NCBI GenBank assembly: GCA_021820485.1
Contig: JAKADO010000034.1
Coordinates: 1 to 32,662 of the forward strand
Source: Bacillota bacterium
GTDB lineage: Bacteria > Bacillota > Sulfobacillia > Sulfobacillales > Sulfobacillaceae
Length of the DNA stretch: 32,662 bases
Direction of reading: 5' to 3'
In this document: one piece after another, positions 18,345 through 26,578 of the stretch
Layout of the letters: every line of letters begins with the position of its first letter
Position numbering within the stretch: position 1 is the stretch's first letter
Program-made: the position numbers and the translations under genes
The notes under the pieces: generated by a model
The model's database searches: none
The model's input: the letters and a program-made list of their open reading frames with translations, nothing else
Told to the model about the DNA's origin: nothing

Positions 18345-19011
18345 TTACGCGTATTTTTTAGGCGGCACCGAGCGCGAGTTGAAGGTCTGGCAGTCCGGGG
18401 CCGCGGTCCCAGTCGAGGGCCTCTCGGATGACGATTGGGATCGTGCGGCCGGGGCCCCTTGGGTTATTGAGGGGTCGACCGGTCCTTTGGCCCAAAAACA
18501 AGTTCGGCTTCGCCGACTGGCGGAAGTTGGGGTGAAGACCGTGCTGACGGCGTCGACCACAGCGCTTATCGCGGCCCAGCGTGTCTGGATCCCAGATGGC
18601 CCTGCCTTGGTCGGCTACGATCCCCTTTTGGCGTTGGCGGGCGGGACTGTGCAAACCGTCGTGACTGAGAACCGCGATGAGGTGGAGATCCTCAGCCGCA
18701 TGTGGCCCGAGCGCCGATTTGTGGCGGTGAAGGATGCCATCGGCCTGGTCTTTTCCCGGGAAATATTGCCCATCATCAACGAGGCCGTCGCCTTCTTTGA
18801 ACAAGGCGTTCGTCCCGAAGATATTGACCGCGGGGTACGCTTGGGTCTCAATTATCCCAAAGGCCCGTTGGAATGGGCGGATCTGTTTGGGTGGCCGTCT
18901 GTCTATTGGGGATTGCGGGCGTTGGAGGACATGTTCGGACCGCGGTTTCGCCCGCATCCATGGATCCGCGCCCAGGTTGGAAGTTCACTCGTGGAAAGGG
19001 AGAGGGATTAA
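18337..19011 (+). CDS. PaaH C-terminal half (degenerate Rossmann region plus second 3HCDH domain)
   Basis: The 224-residue product begins inside the end of the previous gene (ATGAGTAA overlap, +1 frame). Its first half (1–130) resembles the degraded Rossmann-like region in the middle of long PaaH proteins, including LVGYDPL (91–97). Its second half carries a 3HCDH C-terminal domain with INEAVAFFEQGV (147–158), EDIDRGVRLGLNYPKGPLEW (161–180). There are no catalytic residues of its own. Together with the preceding gene it adds up to about 500 residues, close to a whole PaaH. It probably forms a complex with that protein to complete the substrate pocket. The upstream in-frame extension is a shadow and has no start signals. 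Confidence 0.8.
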   Translation: MSNYAYFLGGTERELKVWQSGAAVPVEGLSDDDWDRAAGAPWVIEGSTGPLAQKQVRLRRLAEVGVKTVLTASTTALIAAQRVWIPDGPALVGYDPLLALAGGTVQTVVTENRDEVEILSRMWPERRFVAVKDAIGLVFSREILPIINEAVAFFEQGVRPEDIDRGVRLGLNYPKGPLEWADLFGWPSVYWGLRALEDMFGPRFRPHPWIRAQVGSSLVERERD

Positions 19012-20216
19012 TGCGAGACGTGGCGATAGTGGCAGCACGGCGCACCCCGATTGGACGCCATCGCGGTGTGTTGAAGGACGTCCGTCCGGACGACCTGGCT
19101 GCGTTGGTGTTGCGGCAGGTGGTTGATGATATTCATCTTGATCCGGAACGCATCGATGACGTGCTGCTGGGGGCAGCCAATCAAGCCGGTGAGGATAACC
19201 GCAACGTGGCCCGAATGGCGCTGTTGTTGGCGGGCTTTCCGGTCACGGTTCCGGGGGCAACGTTCAATCGCTTGTGCGGGAGTTCCTTAGAGGCGGTCAA
19301 CCGCGGATACCAGGCCATTAAGGCGGGTGACGCCGACATCATCGTGGCTGGAGGCGTTGAGTCGATGACCCGGGCGCCGTTTGTGCTACCGAAGACAGCC
19401 GGAGGCTTCCCTTCGGGAAATCAGCAGCTGTTCGATACCACGCTGGGCTGGCGTTTGGTCAACCCTAAGCTAGCCGCCATGCACCATCCTTATTCGATGG
19501 GAGAAACCGCTGAAAATTTGGCGGAACGGTTCCACATAGCGCGAGAGGACCAGGACGCCTGGGCGCTGCGTTCGCATCAGTTGGCGGTGAAGGCCCAGGA
19601 TTCCGGCCACTTCGACAGGGAGATTGTCCCAGTTCCCATCACCGATCCCAAAACGGGCGCCGTGAGTTATGTCACCCGTGACGAGCACCCACGCCCGGAC
19701 ACCAGTCTAGAGAAGCTGGCACGGTTGAAGCCGGCCTTTCGAGCCGGTGGTACGGTCACAGCAGGCAACTCATCCGGCATTAATGACGGCGCTGCCGCGG
19801 TGGTTCTGATGGCATTGGATGTGGCAGAAGCCCATGGACTCGAGCCATTGGGAATTATTAAGGGAACCGGCGTTGCCGGGGTCGATCCCGCGATTATGGG
19901 TTACGGTCCAGTGCCGGCCTCGCAAAAGGCGCTGGCGCGCGCTGGATGGACGGTGGACGACGTGGAGCAGGTCGAGTTGAACGAAGCGTTCGCCGCCCAA
20001 GTACTGTCGGTGCTGCACGACTTGCCTTTTGACCCGGCCATCGTCAATCGTCACGGCGGGGCCATTGCCTTGGGACATCCGTTGGGCGGGTCCGGTGCGC
20101 GAATTCTTACCACGCTGCTATATGGCATGCAGGCGAGTGGAGCGCGCCGTGGACTCGCGACCATGTGCATTGGCGTGGGCCAGGGCATCGCGACGTTGGT
20201 TGAGCGCCCGGCATAA
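19011..20216 (+). CDS. paaJ: acetyl-CoA acyltransferase (thiolase), PaaJ/PcaF-like
   Basis: From the ATG in a one-base TAATG overlap, behind GGGAGAGG, the product is 401 residues, the usual length of 3-oxoadipyl-CoA thiolases. The acylated Cys89 lies in NRLCGSSLEAVN. The other active-site residues lie in GNSSGINDGAAAV, NEAFAAQ, GGAIALGHPLGGSGARI (His) and CIGVGQG (second Cys). The GEDNRNVARMALLLAGFP segment is typical of PcaF/PaaJ. The enzyme splits 3-oxoadipyl-CoA to succinyl-CoA and acetyl-CoA, or related 3-oxoacyl-CoAs. It is the last gene of the run and is followed by a terminator. A general fatty-acid thiolase is a weaker alternative. Confidence 0.85.
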   Translation: MRDVAIVAARRTPIGRHRGVLKDVRPDDLAALVLRQVVDDIHLDPERIDDVLLGAANQAGEDNRNVARMALLLAGFPVTVPGATFNRLCGSSLEAVNRGYQAIKAGDADIIVAGGVESMTRAPFVLPKTAGGFPSGNQQLFDTTLGWRLVNPKLAAMHHPYSMGETAENLAERFHIAREDQDAWALRSHQLAVKAQDSGHFDREIVPVPITDPKTGAVSYVTRDEHPRPDTSLEKLARLKPAFRAGGTVTAGNSSGINDGAAAVVLMALDVAEAHGLEPLGIIKGTGVAGVDPAIMGYGPVPASQKALARAGWTVDDVEQVELNEAFAAQVLSVLHDLPFDPAIVNRHGGAIALGHPLGGSGARILTTLLYGMQASGARRGLATMCIGVGQGIATLVERPA

Positions 20217-20307
20217 TTGGAACGCGGCCGCGCGCCTCGGTTCCGAGCCCGTGCTGGCGGTGACCCATGGAGGCGTTATGGCGGCGCGGGCATGCCCCGA
20301 CTCATGA
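20217..20307 (+). pseudogene. possible remnant of a histidine-phosphatase C-terminus
   Basis: In one frame this stretch reads NWNAAARLGSEPVLAVTHGGVMAA before a TGA. The VLAVTHGGVMAA part closely resembles the second conserved block (VLVVTHGGVIRA) of phosphoglycerate-mutase-type histidine phosphatases. The rest of such a gene is absent, since the upstream sequence is the thiolase gene in another frame. It is best read as a leftover of a deleted gene, or as chance. Confidence 0.3.
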
Positions 20308-20337
20308 GCCGCAATGCATAAGCCGCGAGAGTTCGAG

Positions 20338-20361
20338 GGGGCCCAGATGTGGGTCCCTTTT
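20338..20361 (+). terminator. intrinsic terminator after the thiolase gene
   Basis: GGGGCCCA and TGGGTCCC form an 8-bp stem (one G·T) around GATG, followed by TTTT. It closes the run that starts with the glycerate-kinase homologue and lies just before the end of the convergent hydrolase gene. Confidence 0.7.
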
Positions 20362-20368
20362 GACGTAG

Positions 20369-21181
20369 TCAATGGACCGTTTTTGCGAGCCATTCTTTTA
20401 ATATGGCGTTGAACTCGGCGGGCCGTTCTAGGTTTGGAAGATGCGCCGCGTCGTGCAGGACATGAAGCTCCGCCTGGGGGCAGTGCTGCGCGAGGTGATG
20501 TGCTGTGCTGATGATGTCGGGCACGTCGTGATCTCCGACGATGACCAGAAGCGGGACCTGGATTTCCGCCAATCGATCGGTGGCCACAAATTCGCGATCT
20601 TGAGAGATGGCGCCGTTTTGAGGTTGGTCGGCTCGGAGCAGGAGTTCCCGGGCGCGAGTGAGGTAGTTCGGGTCGACGTCCTCGGGACGACGATTTGGTC
20701 CGACCAGCCAGAGGCGCTCCATGAGGGCGAGCGCGCGGGGACTGTCTCCTTGTTCAAACGCGGCATCGGCCTCGGAAAAGAGCGCTTCGACCTCGGGCGG
20801 ATTCTCGGGGAAGTAGCCGGGCACCCCTGAACCGACCAACACGAGTCCCTCGATGCGATCGGGGTGTTCGAGCGCGACCTGGATGGCGGTGCTCCCACCA
20901 AAAGAACATGCCATAAGACGGGTCTTTAAGACACCCAGGGCATCCATGACCCGAACCACATCGTCCGCGTAGCTGAACGGACCGGGTACGTGCCGGGTTT
21001 CGCCAAACCCTCGCCAATCCCAGCGCATTACCCGCATGTGGTGCGAAAGCCACTCCCACTGCGGATCCCACATATGGCGTTCCGACACTCCTGCATGCAA
21101 GAGCATCATGGCGGGACCTGTGCCCGCGTCTTCCACCTGCATGTGCGCTCCGTTACCCAGAGCCACGTCATGCGTCTTCAA
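20369..21181 (-). CDS. alpha/beta-hydrolase, 3-oxoadipate enol-lactonase-like
   Basis: The 270-residue protein has a full hydrolase triad: nucleophile Ser93 in ACSFGG, Asp219 in GDHDVPD and His247 in DAAHLPNLERP. The oxyanion region is LLHAGVSE. The pattern WRGFGETRHVPGPFSYADDVVRVMDALG fits the PcaD-like branch that hydrolyses enol-lactones and other small esters. The Ser is preceded by Cys (CSFGG) instead of the common His (GHS). A TTG start lies 4–5 bases after GAGGTGG on this strand. It converges on the paa-like run, so a role in the same aromatic route is possible, but it has its own promoter side and the substrate is unknown. Confidence 0.8.
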   Translation of the reverse strand: MKTHDVALGNGAHMQVEDAGTGPAMMLLHAGVSERHMWDPQWEWLSHHMRVMRWDWRGFGETRHVPGPFSYADDVVRVMDALGVLKTRLMACSFGGSTAIQVALEHPDRIEGLVLVGSGVPGYFPENPPEVEALFSEADAAFEQGDSPRALALMERLWLVGPNRRPEDVDPNYLTRARELLLRADQPQNGAISQDREFVATDRLAEIQVPLLVIVGDHDVPDIISTAHHLAQHCPQAELHVLHDAAHLPNLERPAEFNAILKEWLAKTVH

Positions 21182-21329
21182 ATGACCACCTCGCCTGCAT
21201 CGTCAATGTGAGTAGAGATTCGCGAAATTCTTTTTCGATCCCTGCCTCTCCCAGGGGATTTCGGCGGCCATTCCTTACCTCCATCCGCCATGCGCTAAAG
21301 AGCGGATATCGCCTCTAGCCGGCCCCCAG

Positions 21330-21342
21330 CTTTAGTCTAAAG
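21330..21342. repeat. 13-bp inverted repeat upstream of htrA
   Basis: CTTTAG-T-CTAAAG is a perfect inverted repeat 45 bases before the htrA start codon, in the intergenic region shared with the divergent hydrolase gene. The position fits an operator, but I cannot name a regulator and saw no strong promoter boxes beside it. Confidence 0.3.
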
Positions 21343-21386
21343 GGCCAACCCTTTTCATACGTTGTCCTAGACGGGAGGGCTCGGCT

Positions 21387-22391
21387 TTGGGGAAGCGCAT
21401 CAAAACGATCATCGTAGGAATAGCTGGACTTTTGGTGGGTGCGTGGCTAATGACCATTTTTACAGCACAGCCGCAGAAAGCGGCCTTTCAATGGCCGGTT
21501 GTGCAGGTGGCCAAGCGCGTTGCCCCGTCAGTCGTGGTCGTGCTGAACAACCGGATTGAGGGCAATCGGGAACAGATGAAAGGCATGGGCTCTGGGGTGA
21601 TCCTCAATCGCCAAGGCGATATTGTCACCAACTATCACGTGGTTCAGGGCGCGGATTCCCTAACCGTCATTCTGTCCAATGGGCGGCGCTTTCGCGCGCG
21701 TGTAGTCGGTGTGGATCCGCCGACCGATCTCGCTGTCATCCGCATTCACGCCGACAACTTGGTTCCCATCCAATTCGCCCGGTCGGCCCACATCGAGCCC
21801 GGGCAACTTGTCGTGGCGATTGGCAACTCCTTGGGGCTGACTCATACGGTAACGGTTGGCGTTATCTCGGCCAAAGATCGGGTCATGTACCGGGATGGAT
21901 GGGAGTATCACCTGATTCAGACCGATGCCGCCATTAACCCCGGCAACAGCGGGGGTCCCCTGGTGAACGATGCGGGCGAGCTGATTGGCATTAATTCCAG
22001 CAAAATTGCCCAGGCAGGGATTGAAGGCATCGGGTTCGCCATCCCCAGCGACACGGTGCAGTATGTGGTCACGCAGCTATTGCATTATGGCCGGGTGCGG
22101 CGCCCTTGGATAGGGGCCACATTGCAGCCGATGCCCAACCGGTCCTTGGGCATGCTGGTGGTCGCAGTGACCCCCGGCGGTCCGGCAGCCCGCTCCGGTT
22201 TGAAGCCGGGCGACATGATTACCTCGATTAACGGCCAACCTGTCCACCGGCTGCGGGATGTGATTCGCGTACTGGAGCGTACCGCTGTGGGTCGGGAAAT
22301 TCGCGTAGGGGTTGTGCGAGGCAGCGAGACTCTGCAGGTGAGCCTGCGGCTGCAAGAAAGCCCTCCCGCGTCCAAGCAGCAAGCCTCATAA
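21387..22391 (+). CDS. htrA: HtrA/DegP-family membrane-anchored serine protease
   Basis: The 334-residue protein has a basic start and one membrane anchor (about 8–26). A trypsin-like domain follows with a complete triad: His84 in TNYHVVQGAD, Asp114 in PTDLAVIRI and Ser188 in NPGNSGGPLVN. A C-terminal PDZ domain follows (about 225–325, with GPAARSGLKPGDMITSINGQPV). It should degrade or refold damaged proteins outside the membrane. The start is a TTG 7 bases after GGGAGGG. In Bacillus, htrC (yyxA) lies next to rlmH; here an ABC exporter pair separates the two. Confidence 0.92.
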   Translation: MGKRIKTIIVGIAGLLVGAWLMTIFTAQPQKAAFQWPVVQVAKRVAPSVVVVLNNRIEGNREQMKGMGSGVILNRQGDIVTNYHVVQGADSLTVILSNGRRFRARVVGVDPPTDLAVIRIHADNLVPIQFARSAHIEPGQLVVAIGNSLGLTHTVTVGVISAKDRVMYRDGWEYHLIQTDAAINPGNSGGPLVNDAGELIGINSSKIAQAGIEGIGFAIPSDTVQYVVTQLLHYGRVRRPWIGATLQPMPNRSLGMLVVAVTPGGPAARSGLKPGDMITSINGQPVHRLRDVIRVLERTAVGREIRVGVVRGSETLQVSLRLQESPPASKQQAS

Positions 22392-22396
22392 TGCCA

Positions 22397-22421
22397 GGGC
22401 TGGGGCATGAGACCCCAGCCC
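22397..22421. terminator. hairpin between convergent htrA and the ABC exporter genes
   Basis: GGGCTGGGG and CCCCAGCCC form a 9-bp stem around a 7-base loop. It sits 5 bases after the htrA stop and immediately before the stop of the convergent exporter gene. No long T tract follows on either strand, so it may act weakly in both directions. Confidence 0.5.
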
Positions 22422-22422
22422 G

Positions 22423-24243
22423 TCAGCCCTTTAATGTCCGTCCTTGGGGCTGGAACCATCCGCCGCTGGCCTCCAGTGCAAATTGCGCATGAAGGAGCCG
22501 ATAATAGGCGCCTTTCTGACCAATGAGCTCGTCGTGGGTGCCGCGCTCAATAATCTGGCCGTGGTCAATCACCAATATCTGATCGGCTTCGCGAATAGTG
22601 GACAACCTGTGGGCAGCGACAAACGCCGTGCGGCCTTTGAGCAGTGTCTTCAATCCCTGCTGAACGAGCAGTTCGGTGCGTGTATCGATGCTGGCGGTGG
22701 CTTCATCGAGAATGAGAATGGCGGGATCAGCTAAAATGGCCCGTGCGAACGCCAGCAATTGCCGTTGTCCCAAGGAGAGTCGCGATCCGCGCTCCCGCAC
22801 CGGGGTATCGTAGCCTTGCGGCAGTTCTTGAATGAAGTTGTGCGCACCCACCGCTTCGGCTGCGTGCTCCACTTCGGCGTCGCTGGCTTGAGGGTGTCCA
22901 TAGCGGATGTTGTCCCGGATGGTGCCATCAAAGATGAATGTCTCTTGCAGCACCAAAGCGACGTGCCGGCGCAGCGACTCAACGGTGTAATCGCGAATAT
23001 CAGTGCCGTCCACTAGAATCGCTCCCCCGGTGACATCATAGAATCGGGGAATCAGGCTTAGAATGCTGCTCTTGCCCGCCCCAGTAGCGCCGACCAAGGC
23101 GACCGTGTCACCAGCCTTGGCGTGGAAACTGACGTGGTTGAGAACCGGACGGTTTTTCTGGTACCAGAAGGTGACGTCCTGGAATGTTACGTCTCCCGCG
23201 AGATGCGGCGCCCGCTGGGCGGTGGGACGGTCGGTCACTTCCGGGACTTGATCCAAGTATTCGAACACCCGTTCGGCAGACGCCATCGCCACCAGCAATT
23301 GGTTGTAGAACTGCCCCAGTTGGCTGATAGGCTCCCAAAACCCGGACAGATAGGACACGAAGGCCACGATGAGCCCCAAGCTAATCTGGTGGTGGAGGTA
23401 TAGGCGGGTGCCATACCAAAACACCACAACGGTGCCGATGGTGCCGGCCAAGTCTACGGCGGGCCCGAACAAGGCGGAAAGGCTCATCGCCCGCAGCCAG
23501 ACTACAAAGTTGTTGTCCGCGAGTTCCCCAAAGTGTCGGCGATTGACCTCTTCCCGTCCATACGCGATCACCACCCGCGCCCCGTTCAGACTTTCCGCCC
23601 ATGTGGCGTTGACAATGGAGGTGCGGCGGCGGACGACCCGCCAGCGCTCAACGATTTGGCGACGGAGCTTGGTGGAGAGCACAACCAACAAGGGAATGAC
23701 AAGAAACGACACCAGCGCCAGGGTGGGCTTAAGAATCAGCATCATCACCACGGTGCCGACCAGTGTCAGCACATTGCCCAGCGTGTTGACCAGCCCCGAA
23801 GACAAGAGCTGGTTCAGGTTGGACACGTCCGACAACACGCGGGTCATGATTTTCCCGGCCGGAATGCGATCAAAGAACGTGAAGTTCAATGCCTGCAGGT
23901 GGTGGTAGAGTTGGCTTCGCAAGTCCCTCAGCACCTCTTGGCCAATCTGAGAGATGGTGAAGGTCTGCAGGCGATAAGCGACATAGCGAATGCCATAGAC
24001 GGCGGCCAGCGCGATGGCGAGGACAATCAGGCCGTGGAAGTGCCGCGGCAGGATGTCTTGGTCAATGGCAACTTTGGTGAAGTAAGGAATGGCCAGCTGG
24101 GCCCCGGTCCCGACCAACAGGGCGGCAATGGCGAACCCCAGCAGGCGTCGATACGGAGTCACATAATCCAGAAGCCGGCGGAACATGGCTCCATCAAATG
24201 GGCGTTCGACCGCCTCTTCATCTTGATCGATGCGATTTATCAT
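22423..24243 (-). CDS. ABC exporter half-transporter, partner with catalytic Walker B
   Basis: The 606-residue protein has a six-helix membrane domain (about 30–320) and an ATPase domain (about 355–590). The ATPase shows Walker A GATGAGKSS, Walker B LILDE with catalytic Glu514, and switch His in AAHRLST. The signature is LSLGQ (489–493) rather than LSGGQ. The protein resembles the YheH/BmrD side of heterodimeric multidrug exporters. Its start overlaps the stop of the partner gene by four bases (ATGA), so they are made together. The altered signature should form the inactive ATP site with the partner's Walker motifs. Substrate unknown; lipids or drugs are typical for the family. Confidence 0.9.
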   Translation of the reverse strand: MINRIDQDEEAVERPFDGAMFRRLLDYVTPYRRLLGFAIAALLVGTGAQLAIPYFTKVAIDQDILPRHFHGLIVLAIALAAVYGIRYVAYRLQTFTISQIGQEVLRDLRSQLYHHLQALNFTFFDRIPAGKIMTRVLSDVSNLNQLLSSGLVNTLGNVLTLVGTVVMMLILKPTLALVSFLVIPLLVVLSTKLRRQIVERWRVVRRRTSIVNATWAESLNGARVVIAYGREEVNRRHFGELADNNFVVWLRAMSLSALFGPAVDLAGTIGTVVVFWYGTRLYLHHQISLGLIVAFVSYLSGFWEPISQLGQFYNQLLVAMASAERVFEYLDQVPEVTDRPTAQRAPHLAGDVTFQDVTFWYQKNRPVLNHVSFHAKAGDTVALVGATGAGKSSILSLIPRFYDVTGGAILVDGTDIRDYTVESLRRHVALVLQETFIFDGTIRDNIRYGHPQASDAEVEHAAEAVGAHNFIQELPQGYDTPVRERGSRLSLGQRQLLAFARAILADPAILILDEATASIDTRTELLVQQGLKTLLKGRTAFVAAHRLSTIREADQILVIDHGQIIERGTHDELIGQKGAYYRLLHAQFALEASGGWFQPQGRTLKG

Positions 24244-26000
24244 GCCAACTGTCCCCCTCGAATGCGCTCTTGGTCACGGTACTGCACTTCGAAAATCTCA
24301 CGATAGATGCCGCTGTGCAGAACCAAGTCGTTGTGTGTGCCGCGTTCAGCGATGCGGCCGTGCTCGAGCACGACAATTTCGTCGGCGGCTTTCAATGAGG
24401 ACAGACGGTGCGCGATGACAATGGCGGTTCGTCCAGCCAGCAGGTGGGCCATCGCTTCCTGGATGGCGGCTTCGGTTTCTTGATCGACGCTGGCGGTGGC
24501 ATCATCAAGAATGACGATGGGGGGGTTCACCAAGAGCGCGCGGGCAATCGCGATGCGCTGCCGTTGTCCGCCCGAAAGCCCAACCCCGCGCTCGCCAACA
24601 ACCGTGTCGTACCCATAGGGCAGGTCACGGATGAATTCGTCCGCCATGGCGACGCGGGCGGCCTCCATCACCTCCTCGAGCGTCGCGTCAGGTCGGCCAA
24701 AGGCAATGTTGTCGCGGACACTGGCGGAAAAGAGGAAGCTTTCTTGGAGAACAAAGCCGATGTGGTGGCGCAGATGCACCGGATCCCAGTTGCGCACATC
24801 CACGCCATCGACCAGCACGCGGCCGCTGCTAACGTCATAGAGCCGCGCAATCAGGCTGACGAGGCTGGTCTTGCCGCTGCCGGTGCCTCCCAAGATGGCT
24901 AAGGATCGACCTTCGGGCACTTTCAGGGTAATGTCCGTGAGCGCGGGAATCCCATCAGCACTGTATCCGAAGTGCACATTCTCGAATTCCACAGTTCCTT
25001 CCACCTGCTCCGGGCGATAGGGGGTCCGATCCTGGGGTGGTGCGATATCGGCCTCGACCTGCGATAGTTCGAAGAGGCGCTGACCGGCTGCTCCGGACTG
25101 AGCCGCCAAGTTGAGGACCTGCCCCAGTTGTCGCAGCGGTTGCACCAGCATCAGCGCATAGGCCGCTACCGCGACCAGCGTGCCGACGGATATGGTGTGA
25201 TGAATCGCCTGGTATCCACCATAGAGAAACACAAGTACGCCGTAGATGCCGCCCAACAGATCAAACAGGGGGAAGTAGGTGGACCACAACCGCGTCGATG
25301 TCATGTTCCGATCGAAGAGCACATCCAGGGTTTCGTCGAAGGTCTTCATTTCTCTAGGCTCTTGGGCGAAGGCTTTGACAACCCGCACACCCGAGACGGT
25401 TTCCTGGAGTTGGGTCGTCATCACTGCAAATTGCGCACGGATTTGGCGAAAAGCTGGCCGCACGCGGGTATCGAAAGCGCGTATCAAAAGTGCCAGCGGC
25501 GGCATCAGGATCAGGAGCAGCAGCCCCAAACGCCAATCAAGCACCGAAATGGCCAGGATAATAAAGGCCAAGGTGAACACCACGTTGGCGCCTTGGGTAT
25601 AAAAGTTGGAGTAGTACATGCGCACCCACTCCACATCGGAGGTGAGGCGGCTGATCAATTGCCCTGTTTGGACATTGTCGTAGTAGGTAAAGGACAGGCC
25701 GGTCAAATGACGATACAGGCTTTGCCGGACTGCTCTCAGTACCCCTTGGCCCATGCGCTCGGAGAGATAGGCTTGGGCGTAGCCGCTGATCCCACGCAGG
25801 ATGGAAAACCCGATGGCGGCGCCGATTAGCGGCCACAGCAACGCCACGTGATCCCCGATGAGGACACGGTTGACCAGAATTCGGGTCAACAGCGGGGGAA
25901 CAAGCAGCAAAGCCGCAAAAACAAGGGCGCTGATAGTAGCCCAGGCGCCATCACGGCGCCAAGGACGGGCGAAGCGATTCAACCAGGTTTTTGTATTCAT
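24240..26000 (-). CDS. ABC exporter half-transporter, partner with non-catalytic Walker B
   Basis: The 586-residue protein has six membrane helices (about 20–300) and an ATPase domain (about 330–570) with Walker A GGTGSGKTS, a normal LSGGQ signature and switch His in IAHRLSS. The catalytic glutamate of Walker B is aspartate (LDD, Asp500), as in the BmrC/YheI or TM287 side of heterodimeric exporters. With the partner gene it should form one active and one degenerate ATP site. I chose the ATG behind GGGAGG (4 bases); a GTG seven codons earlier has no ribosome binding site. The gene is divergent from rlmH, with about 90 bases between the starts. Confidence 0.9.
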   Translation of the reverse strand: MNTKTWLNRFARPWRRDGAWATISALVFAALLLVPPLLTRILVNRVLIGDHVALLWPLIGAAIGFSILRGISGYAQAYLSERMGQGVLRAVRQSLYRHLTGLSFTYYDNVQTGQLISRLTSDVEWVRMYYSNFYTQGANVVFTLAFIILAISVLDWRLGLLLLILMPPLALLIRAFDTRVRPAFRQIRAQFAVMTTQLQETVSGVRVVKAFAQEPREMKTFDETLDVLFDRNMTSTRLWSTYFPLFDLLGGIYGVLVFLYGGYQAIHHTISVGTLVAVAAYALMLVQPLRQLGQVLNLAAQSGAAGQRLFELSQVEADIAPPQDRTPYRPEQVEGTVEFENVHFGYSADGIPALTDITLKVPEGRSLAILGGTGSGKTSLVSLIARLYDVSSGRVLVDGVDVRNWDPVHLRHHIGFVLQESFLFSASVRDNIAFGRPDATLEEVMEAARVAMADEFIRDLPYGYDTVVGERGVGLSGGQRQRIAIARALLVNPPIVILDDATASVDQETEAAIQEAMAHLLAGRTAIVIAHRLSSLKAADEIVVLEHGRIAERGTHNDLVLHSGIYREIFEVQYRDQERIRGGQLA

Positions 26001-26024
26001 AAGGCCTCCCGTTTTGGTCACAAC

Positions 26025-26053
26025 TAGAAATCATTTGCCATAGGTGCTAAAAT
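26025..26053 (+). promoter_or_regulatory. possible promoter of rlmH
   Basis: TAGAAA and TAAAAT are 17 bases apart, and the predicted start falls about 25 bases before the GTG of rlmH. The -35 matches the consensus at four of six positions. It lies in the intergenic region shared with the divergent exporter genes. Confidence 0.45.
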
Positions 26054-26087
26054 TTCCTGCGATTGCAAAAGCATTTGGGGAGGAAAA

Positions 26088-26552
26088 GTGAGCCAATTTC
26101 GCCTAATTACGGTGGGGCGCGCCCGTGACGCCCGCATGGTGGGGATTTTGGAGGAGTATTTGAAGCGCTTGAGACCGCTGGGGTTCACTTGGGAGGTTGC
26201 AGCGGAAGAGCCGTTCCGCAAGGGAACCGAAGAACGCGCCCTCGCCAAGGAGCAGGAACGGCTCTTGGGTCGGATAAATGTCCAAGATTTTGTTATCCTC
26301 TTAGATGTTGCTGGTGAAATGGTGGATTCCCCAGGGTTGGCGGACCGTCTTCGGGAATGGCGGGACGCGAGCCGGCCGGTCGTGCTGGTGGTCGGGGGAA
26401 GCCTAGGGGTGGGCGATGCGGTGAGGCAGCGTGCCCAATGGCGATGGTCATTGTCTCCATTGACGTTGCCGCATGGCTTGGCGCACATCGTAGCGATTGA
26501 GCAACTATACCGGGCCTGGACGATCCTGCAGGGACATCCATATCATAAGTAA
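26088..26552 (+). CDS. rlmH: 23S rRNA (pseudouridine-1915-N3)-methyltransferase RlmH
   Basis: The 154-residue protein is a SPOUT-type methyltransferase of normal length. The SAM-binding knot shows as VVGGSLGVGDAV (101–112) and SLSPLTLPHGLAHIVAIEQLYRA (121–143). It ends with the family's conserved PYHK tail. RlmH methylates pseudouridine 1915 in helix 69 of 23S rRNA in assembled ribosomes. The GTG start stands 4 bases after GGGGAGGAAAA. rlmH is usually near oriC in Firmicutes. The next gene starts 26 bases after its stop. Confidence 0.95.
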   Translation: MSQFRLITVGRARDARMVGILEEYLKRLRPLGFTWEVAAEEPFRKGTEERALAKEQERLLGRINVQDFVILLDVAGEMVDSPGLADRLREWRDASRPVVLVVGGSLGVGDAVRQRAQWRWSLSPLTLPHGLAHIVAIEQLYRAWTILQGHPYHK

Positions 26553-26578
26553 CGATCATGCGACCGAGGTGAAGAGAA

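Noticed and set aside
23533..24306. 257-codon plus-strand frame inside the ABC exporter gene
   Set aside because: It is antisense to conserved transmembrane and overlap regions of the exporter and very rich in Gln, His and Asp, a common shadow pattern.
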